The translations under genes were made by a program, and so were the position numbers. A stretch of DNA of 64,000 nucleotides. It comes from Portunus trituberculatus (lineage: Eukaryota; Arthropoda; Malacostraca; Decapoda; Portunidae). The notes beneath the pieces were generated by a model. That model was not told the origin of the DNA, made no database searches, and worked only from the letters and a program-made list of their open reading frames with translations. Where the stretch lies: NCBI RefSeq assembly GCF_017591435.1, contig NC_059301.1, forward strand, positions 9,103,049 to 9,167,048. The letters are read 5' to 3'. This document shows positions 56,119-64,000 of the stretch, one piece after another. Each line of letters starts with the position of its first letter. Positions within the stretch are counted from its first letter, which is position 1.

Positions 56119-58320
56119 TATTACATTGATACATATATAATCAGGATATAATTACTACTTATTCTATATGTATGTAGAGGGATATAGCTGTGGTTTTCAT
56201 TTTATGTACTTCTCACTGTGTTTCAGTGAAGGTGTTCTACATGGTTTAATTGAGTTTAATTATTTCACATTGAAATGTATGATTTTCATTTGCAAAAAAG
56301 GTTGGTGAGAATCTACAAAACTATAGAAAAGTCTATTTAATTCTTTTCAGCAAAACATTTGTTGAAAATGTCTTGAGTCTGATTGTTTTAATACAGTTTC
56401 GTATGTGTCTTGAATGTTTTCTTGAAATAATGTGTACATCTTTTTCTCTTTTCCTGTGTTTGGTGATTATCATTAATATTAATCATGGGAAGTAGAATTA
56501 CCATTAGTTTCCTTCTATAATATTCAATTACTCTAATAATAATAGATTCATCAGCTCAACAACATTTTCATTTATCTTTGAACACTTCAGTATCAAGCAT
56601 GAGATAAGTTGTGACATTTTCAGTGCTTTGTCTCATCATTAGCTGTATGAGTAATGCTAATGCTTTTATCATTCTTAAAGCTTCATTTGTCTTGCTTCTA
56701 TTGGCTGCTTGCTTGGGCTTGTGTGCTGTCATGAACTTTGTTCTGCTGTGCTGTTCCAAAGTACTGTACTACATTTGCATTATGCTAATGGCCTCTACTA
56801 GTGGGATGTGCAGAAGAGAAAGAATATTTTTAAAAAAATTGACATCTTGTTTTGTGTATCTGTATCAAGAATTATATGTTTTATTATATTTTATTCATGA
56901 TTTTATCTACTTCATTTTATTTGAAGATAGCAAATATTTTAACTTGTTTGTTGATTAAACTCTTATTACAACATATATTTATAGTTGTTATTAGAGGTTG
57001 GATTTTCGGTATCAAAAATATTTGTTAAAAGGTAAAGGGAGAAATATCACCATCCATCTAAAGTATTTCCTTATCTTATTACTGATTAACATCAAAGCAA
57101 ATTATCGAAGAGCAATGGGACATTAAAGAAGCAGATAGTTGGATACTTAGAAAGTTAATTGTAAGTAGCATTACAGAAATATCTACCAATTCTAACAAAC
57201 ACAAGAAAGAAATGCAAGGTTTTGTCAGTGTTATGGGATCCAGCCATTTGATTACTAAACTAATATTGTGATAGTCTTTATGCATTGCAAATAAGAACTA
57301 AGTAGTTTTCTAAGTAAATGCATAGATACCATATTGCAATATGCTGTGTATTTCTCATAGGTGAGGGAGGACCACATCATTAGTCTGCTGACAAGCCAAA
57401 TTTGGATGCTTCAGTGCCTTGCTTGATCATATTTTACCTGTGTGTTTAAAGGTTCAACTTATCAAGAAATTTACAGTATGATTTTCTATTTTCTTTTTTT
57501 GTCTTTTTTTTACATAATCCAGCAGTTATTATGGAATAAATGGATTTGAAATCTGAGTGAGTAATAAGGTGCACCAAAGAAGTTCTTTGAGAGACATGAC
57601 ATAAATACATTTTACTTACTTTTGGTGTCATCTGGAACACTGACATTGAACTCTCACTGAAAGATAAAACCGTATTTTATTTTTGGCTGTCTCGCTCACT
57701 ATCATGAATGAAATTCCTAATGCCTTGCATTAGGAATTTCTTCATGACAGTAATTAGAGATAGGCATCTTGTGAATGGGAATAATTTGGGAACACACATT
57801 TCCATGTGCTTCATGAAGATTGTTTCTATCCAGGCTGCTGTTACAATACATGTGTCATTGAATTCACTCCAACAACTGAACTTAGGTGGCCAGTTATCTA
57901 TTAATCTTTAAGTTTTTTTTAGAAGGATCATGGGATCCATGGATTCAAATTTATAATACAGAAAACTGGAAAATTGACATAAGCATAATACAGTATTTGC
58001 ATAATGTTTTTTTCTATCTATTCATTTGTTAATTCCTTGAATTTCCTGTCCTTGTTCTCATCCTTCATCCATGTGCTCTTGTATTTCCTAAACATAAACT
58101 TTGCCAGTCTCCCTTTCTTATAGGTATTATAATATCATTCCCTACCAGTATCAACACTAGTCTTGTAAGTAGAATATCTTTACTCCTCAGTCCATTGCCA
58201 TCTATTTCCTTCTCACTCTTATTATGTTTTTTTTTTTTTTTTTCCAGTGAACATAGCCAAATCACAGTCCATCAAGTTACATTCATTTATTCACTCTTGT
58301 TAGATTTGCCATCCCCCCCC

Positions 58321-58324
<4 letters not shown>
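56119..58324. other. AT-rich intron
   Basis: No long repeat apart from the hairpin at 57698-57750. No exon seen. Confidence 0.45.
57698..57750 (+). repeat. Short near-perfect hairpin
   Basis: GAAATTCCTAATGC, then CTT, then GCATTAGGAATTTC, extended by TCATGA on each side with one extra base, gives arms of about 25 bases and a 3-base loop. It is intronic; no role can be assigned. Confidence 0.7.
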
Positions 58325-58410
<86 letters not shown>

Positions 58411-58692
58411 CCCGGTAGCTCAGTGGTTAGAGCGCTGGCTTCACAAGCCAGATGACCAGGGTTCGATTCCCGGCGGTGGAGATATTTGGGTGTGTCTCTC
58501 ACGTAGCCCCTGTTCACCTAGCAGTGAGTAGGTGCAGGGATGTAAATCGAGGAGTTGTGACCTTGTTGTCCCGGTGTGTGGTGTGTGCCTGGTCTCAGAC
58601 CTATCCCAAGATCGGAAATAATGAGCTCTGAGCTCGTTCCGTAGGGTAACGTCTGGCTGTCTCGTCAGAGACTGCAGCAGATCAAACAGTGA

Positions 58693-58759
<67 letters not shown>
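58325..58759 (+). repeat. Paired (CA)n arrays flanking a SINE
   Basis: (CA)n at 58325-58408 and 58696-58759 on either side of the SINE at 58409-58693. Confidence 0.95.
58409..58693 (+). mobile_element. tRNA-derived SINE between two (CA)n arrays
   Basis: Head GGCCCGGTAGCTCAGTGGTT with anticodon loop TTCACAA. A small deletion follows the B box (GGTTCGATTCCCGG). The body is almost identical to the copy at 42939 and ends AGATCAAACAGTGAA. Confidence 0.87.
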
Positions 58760-58761
<2 letters not shown>

Positions 58762-61289
58762 ATGGCACAACTTTGATGATGCAAGTAGTTAGGTTCCATT
58801 TGAATTGCTTGTATACTGAATTCTGGTGTAACATAATTAATGGGGAAAAAGGGTCTATGTTCTATGACCCTTATTAAAGGTATATTTTGAAATTTAAACA
58901 TACAACACTGACCACGACAAACATGATATTGTCTCTATTACAGAGTGGTCTATAAATCAACCTGGAAAAGAAAACCATATACAAAGAACATGATATCATA
59001 TTGATTAAAGATATAAGATGTGCATAACACTCACCATTACATCAGGGAGGATAGCTCACTCACCACTCTTGTGCATCATAATAATTCTAACTTCACAGCA
59101 GGTGTTATTGGTATATATTTTAGCTCCCTTAGCCTTATTGCTAGGATTGACACTGGAACTCATTGGCTGCTTGGAAGGCATAGTTCACACTTGAGAGGCA
59201 AAAATAATGCACATCTACAGATCATGTGGTCAATCACACACACAACACCACACCAAAGATAGTGAATGAAAGAATAAAACAATAACACTTTAACACATCC
59301 AAGCACTGATCAGTCAACTAAAGCATGTAACACTGTGCTTTTACTATATTGTCAATATGCTTGCAAGCAAAATGTTAAAGTACAGGTATAACAGCACACA
59401 GTAAAGCTGTAAGGGGGGGTAGTCTGAGGGATGTAGATAATCAGTTTGAGAGGACTTGCGGAGAGAATAAATGGTGGGTAAGAGACGAGGAACACATGTG
59501 CAGTTGTCTTCCATTGCTCACTGATTCATCCATTCACATTTAAATCATTGCACTACAACCTAAATGTGTTGGAAGGAAGGAGTGCATTTCAAATTTTATT
59601 TTATTACCCTTGAACTGATGCTCATAGGATTAAAATATTGTGCTTATACAAAAAAAACAGTTCTCATATCATCAGTTTCTCATATGCTTGTATAATCCGG
59701 CTTCCTGTATTTACAGTCTTTATCTATATCTTTGACTCTTATGTCAGTATTGGCATAATAATTGTATCACCTAACTCTTACCTCCATGCACTAAATGTTC
59801 TTTTAATACATGGTCTTCAGAAATGTCTTTCTCAAATGGCAGCACAGAATCAAATAGCAATATTTACTTAGTCACCTCTTCATCAACTGTCTGTCCGTTT
59901 TAATCACCAAGTGTCTATGAAGGCTAACTCTGACTCTGTACAGACAGACAGGATCAGTTACATCATTTCTTGCTTTACAAAGCAAGCCTTCTTGTCTACC
60001 TCTCATGAGGCATCCAGCTTTAAGTGTCAACATTGGCACTGTTCAGAATTAATCCATGGTCATTCATTAAAATTGTGTCAATTTCTTTGTTGAATTGCAT
60101 ACTTGCAATTAATTCAGTGATACAAATTATATTATAGTTGTTTCATAATGTAAAAGTTGTAAATTTTTAAATGTTGAATAGATATTTTGATTTTTCTTCC
60201 CAGTGATTCCTCTTCAGATTCATATTCATATTCTTTTATTGGTATGTATGTGTGAGAATATCTTTTGAAGGAATTCTGTCAAAGAGTGATCTTTTTCCTC
60301 ATCTGGATCTCACTATAGCTATCATTTATGATAGATAGCTTGGCTGGAATTTATTGGTACATTTTTGTCAAGTACTTATTTGTCTCATACAATTGGTCAA
60401 TGATTTACATTTCAAAACTAGTTCAGGACATTATACGAGTCTATGAATTGCATAACATGTGTGTGGAATTTGGAAAAAGTAATCCAGATTTATTACATTT
60501 TTTTTTTATCTGAACTGTAACAGAAGAGATACATATTTGACCTCTATGCAAGAAAGTAAGATAAATTTTGCTTTGAATTTCATAGTTTATTCTATAGTGG
60601 CTATGTTTGAGGTAGGTGTGTGCATGTGTATACTGTGGTGTGTGTATATATATATTTATGTGTGTGTGTGTGTGAGTGCGTGTGCGTGTGCGTGTGCCTA
60701 TGTGTTCTGCTCTAGTTAGAAAGCTGCATGAAGCTGTCTTTTAAATTTTCCATTTCCAAAGTGACAATAATTATGTTGGTTGCTTCTATGAATGGCAAAG
60801 CCTTGATTAATGCCACTCATCACTGCAAATAAATTAATCTAGGTATACCTTTACAAGATTGTCGTTTGCACATATATAGATCTCAACTTTGTTGAACTAA
60901 AGAATGGATCTCAAGTAAGAGAATATTTTAAAAAAATTTACTAATTTGGTATGGTTTAACAAAGAATTGTCAGTCAGAGAAGAAATAAGCTGAATATTAA
61001 TTAGTACATACTTATGGATCTTAGCTTTCTTATCTTTTAATAAAGTACCTCAAAAGAAATGATCCATTAAATGAAAAGAGAAGAAAGTACTAATCATGAT
61101 GAATATTTGTTGAAAGAGAAAGTTTATGCATAGAGTAAAAGGCCAAATTTTACATCCATGTCCAAACATATAGTGGGAGATGTAGTGGCTGACAATAAGA
61201 GATTGACTGTAGTAATAATCAAGATGAGCAAGACAAACATGACAGCCTAAACTCTGTAATAATAGAGCTTCCCATTCACAACCCTGCAG
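58760..61289. other. AT-rich intron
   Basis: No long repeat apart from a short interrupted (GT)n near 60630-60700. No exon seen before the acceptor at 61289. Confidence 0.45.
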
Positions 61290-61517
61290 GCTCTCTACCA
61301 CCGTGAGATCAACTGTCGGAACAACAATAACAACAACACTGCCGCAGGCCGCCGCAATGGGGAGCTGGATCCAGAGGTGACGCTGCAGTTCCTCAAGTCT
61401 GCTATCTATTACTTCTTTACTGACCGTGATAATGCTAAAGGTCACCTGCGTGCTATTGAGAGTATCCTGGGCTACAGCGACAGTGAGCGCTACAATATAG
61501 GAAAGGTTATAAAGTGA
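61290..61517 (+). CDS. qtc: qtc-like gene, GRIP-like C-terminal exon
   Basis: The acceptor is cacaaccctgcag. The peptide starts ALYHREINCRNNNNNN, then GELDPEVTLQFLKSAIYY, FFTDRDNAKGHLRAIESILG and YSDSERYNIGKVIK. The pattern of two amphipathic helices with an aromatic in the first and a hydrophobic ILG resembles a GRIP domain. The frame meets TGA at 61515-61517, but the same bases form a consensus donor AAA|GTGAGT at 61514. The protein may therefore end here or splice on to a short tail exon. Confidence 0.75.
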   Translation, partial: ALYHREINCRNNNNNNTAAGRRNGELDPEVTLQFLKSAIYYFFTDRDNAKGHLRAIESILGYSDSERYNIGKVIK

Positions 61518-64000
61518 GTGGAGAAATTATGTTGAGTCTGTTTGTTAATTCAATCAAACTTTTCATGAGTATGAAGGTGGTGGTTTATGTTTCTTAATGT
61601 TGTTTTTATGATGGGTGACATGTTTTTGTCATTCATTTATTTATTTTGTGATTAGAATGATTTATGAGTTCTATGATGTAAGTTGTTATTTCTACATAGT
61701 TTTTAATTTATGTTTTTGTGATTTATAGATTATTTAATGAATGAGTGGGTGAGTTTGTAGGGAGTGTATATATGTAGCTTGTAAAGTAGTTCAGTCAAAC
61801 ACTTATTTACTGTACAAAGTTGGTTGCTATCTTAATTTTTTACAACAGAATTGCATAAAAGCCTCTGATAAACTGCCAAAAGTAAACTACTAAAAATGTA
61901 TTCTTGTATTAAGGATTAGTTAATATAACATGACAAATTTAATAGTACTTAAAGTATAATTTTTTGGGAAAAATGTATGGAATTTTAGCTAAACCAGATA
62001 TGCTGCTGCTGATCCTGGCAAAACATTGGGAAGGGGAAACTTTTATAATGTTCCTATCGGTACACCTGTATGTATGTATAGAGATGTGGTGCCGTGACTG
62101 GCGTGTATTAACCTCACCCCGTATGTGTACCTCTGCAACTTTTTAGTGGTGGTTGATCTCCATTATTCATACATACCATACATAGATACATGTGTCCACT
62201 TGGGATGTGAAAAACAGATGTGCAGTGTGAGTGAAAAGGGTCTATTTACATACATTATATGCTACAAATACTATAAATGGCTTGAGAGAGCATTATCTAT
62301 TAGCCTGTGATATATATAAAAGATTTGTGTATGTTTAGGTGCCACTCTCAGAGCTCATAGAGACAAGATGCATGTATGTTGTGCCAGTGCTGTTCTGAGG
62401 CACAGGGAAGAGGAAGATTCTGTGGTTCTGTGACTGACTAGGTTGAAGTAGTTTGAAAAATATTTATACAGTCACTCATAGTCGTCTGTCCAAAAGCTTG
62501 TATACTATGAACTATTTTTGTAGACTTTTGGGGAGAGTTGTGGAGACATTATTATTGCTTGTAAATTTAAGGCACACGTTGTACATATATTCAATTGCAA
62601 AATTGTTTTTTGTTTTCTTGTTGTAATTTTCAGTGTTGTTGAAGCTTCCTTAATTGCTGTTTGTGTAGATGTTTCCTGTTTATGCTGGGCATGTGTTCTG
62701 CACATGTGCAAGGGGTGGTGGATGTCTGCATTGGAATGGACATCATTTTAACTGCCGTTCATTTGGTTGTGTTATTAAGTCATGCATGAGTCAATTTGTG
62801 TAGTTTTCATGTACAGCATCTACACTCTTATGGTTAGTTGTTGAGAATTGCTTTAAGAAGATGATATATGTAAATACATATTATATTACTACATCATTAT
62901 TATCATCATACTTCAGCCAGTGCATCTTAAGCACCTTCCCATTGTGTGATGATTTGTTGATTTGTGGTAAATGAATGAAGGAATTATGTATGCATTTCCT
63001 TTTTGTGATTGTTATTGCCTTTTTAGTTAGCTATGTTAGTGTGTACTAATACAATTTGTTTCCATTTATATTTTTGTTAAATAATGTATTTTGGGGCAAA
63101 CTGGCTTGGTAGATGTTGCTCTTAAGACTTAGGACTGCATAAGCACTTTTCTTGTACCTTATTTCTTGTTAAAGTTCGGTGTGGAGGGGAATGACAAGAT
63201 CCTTGTTAAAGCCTAGGTTTTATGAAATGGTAATGTTGATGACTGGTTGACACTATCCTGATTTGCTATGCAATCTCTGTGGTTGTTATTGTAGGTCATT
63301 TGCTGTTTTGCTGTGAAAGTACATCATGTATGTACTCAGAACAAAGGTGCTCTGCCTCTGCATCGAAATATCTTTATATAGAAGCTTTTAGTCTGTTAGA
63401 AGAAGGGTTAAATTGTCTTTCCACCAAGCCTCTCAGCGTGCTTCATAATGAATGCTTCGGACCTAGCTTACGATGAAGATTTCAAACACATCTCACAAAC
63501 AATGCATATAATGTTTTTACACCACCACATTATTATGAAAAACTTTATCAAATTGTGTTTTGTGTGTATGTAACTTTGTATGCTTGTGAGCCATAGTATA
63601 CTGAAGGAACTGATTATTTTGAGGCATACAAGAGAAGATCCATCCATGGAGCAACAAGCAATTAAGTTTACACACATGAATCTTGCCACAAATAAATGCA
63701 GGATGAAAGCATCAGTTTAAATTAAAGACTAAGGTGTAGCCCCACCATACCATGTAGTGTGTGACAGTTTGAGTACTATACCACTCCAGTTTGTGGAGTT
63801 CTCCCTCCATCCTTTTCTCCCTCCCTTTTTTCTCTTATGGAGGTACCAATCTTTTACTGTATATTATCCTATTTATATCTTGATAGAGGATAACTAGAGC
63901 TAAGATTGTCATAGTCATTGTCTTACATGCCAAAGATTACCAAGTCACTAAGGACTCCCCACATAATAGAAAATATTGAGGAGAGATGATTGATGCATTA
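61518..64000. other. 3' flank or last intron
   Basis: AT-rich, no long microsatellite. It could be 3' UTR if the TGA at 61515 is used, or intron plus a short last exon. No confident gene. Confidence 0.4.
62339..62360 (+). CDS. Speculative terminal exon of the qtc-like gene
   Basis: If the donor at 61514 is used, the acceptor tgtatgtttag at 62338 restores Lys and reads CHSQSS then TAG. The acceptor has a weak pyrimidine tract and the peptide is too short to judge. Listed only as the nearest frame-compatible option seen. Confidence 0.12.

Overview
The window is eukaryotic nuclear DNA, most likely from a decapod crustacean such as a crab or shrimp. This rests on the extreme density of long (CA)n, (GA)n and trinucleotide microsatellites, multi-exon genes with GT-AG introns, tRNA-derived SINEs, a LINE tail and MITEs, and one spliced gene resembling arthropod quick-to-court. 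Species assignment is inference. No operon, CRISPR array or bacterial feature is present.

Layout. Positions 1-14.3 kb are non-coding and repeat-packed, with several piggyBac-like MITEs and a diverged SINE. Positions 14440-15486 carry an intronless gene for a 348-residue protein: glutamate-rich, then a long charged helix, then a C-terminal membrane anchor. An A-rich 3' flank with several AATAAA signals follows. From 19.0 kb to at least 61.5 kb runs one plus-strand gene split into small exons. I could join eleven well-supported exons and three further candidates in one continuous frame with matching intron phases. The product is about 750-824 residues: a Ser/Pro/His-rich disordered N-terminus with an SxIP-type motif, a coiled coil opening with a syntaphilin/syntabulin-like segment, a second coiled coil typical of quick-to-court, and a GRIP-like C-terminal helical segment. 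The 5' end (a 5' UTR or first coding exon) and the true 3' end are not settled within the window.

Introns carry the most unusual material: a 1.2 kb (TTC)n tract, splice sites embedded in microsatellites, SINE and LINE copies sitting inside (CA)n arrays, a TTAA-flanked MITE family with six copies, a mariner-like MITE with perfect terminal repeats, a pogo-like MITE, and a satellite-like array split by a MITE. Microsatellite density falls sharply after about 47 kb, where introns become ordinary AT-rich sequence.

The two genes share a strand but nothing in the sequence links their functions. The spliced gene's product would be a cytoplasmic coiled-coil protein with possible microtubule-tip and Golgi/vesicle attachment features. 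The intronless gene would encode a tail-anchored membrane protein.
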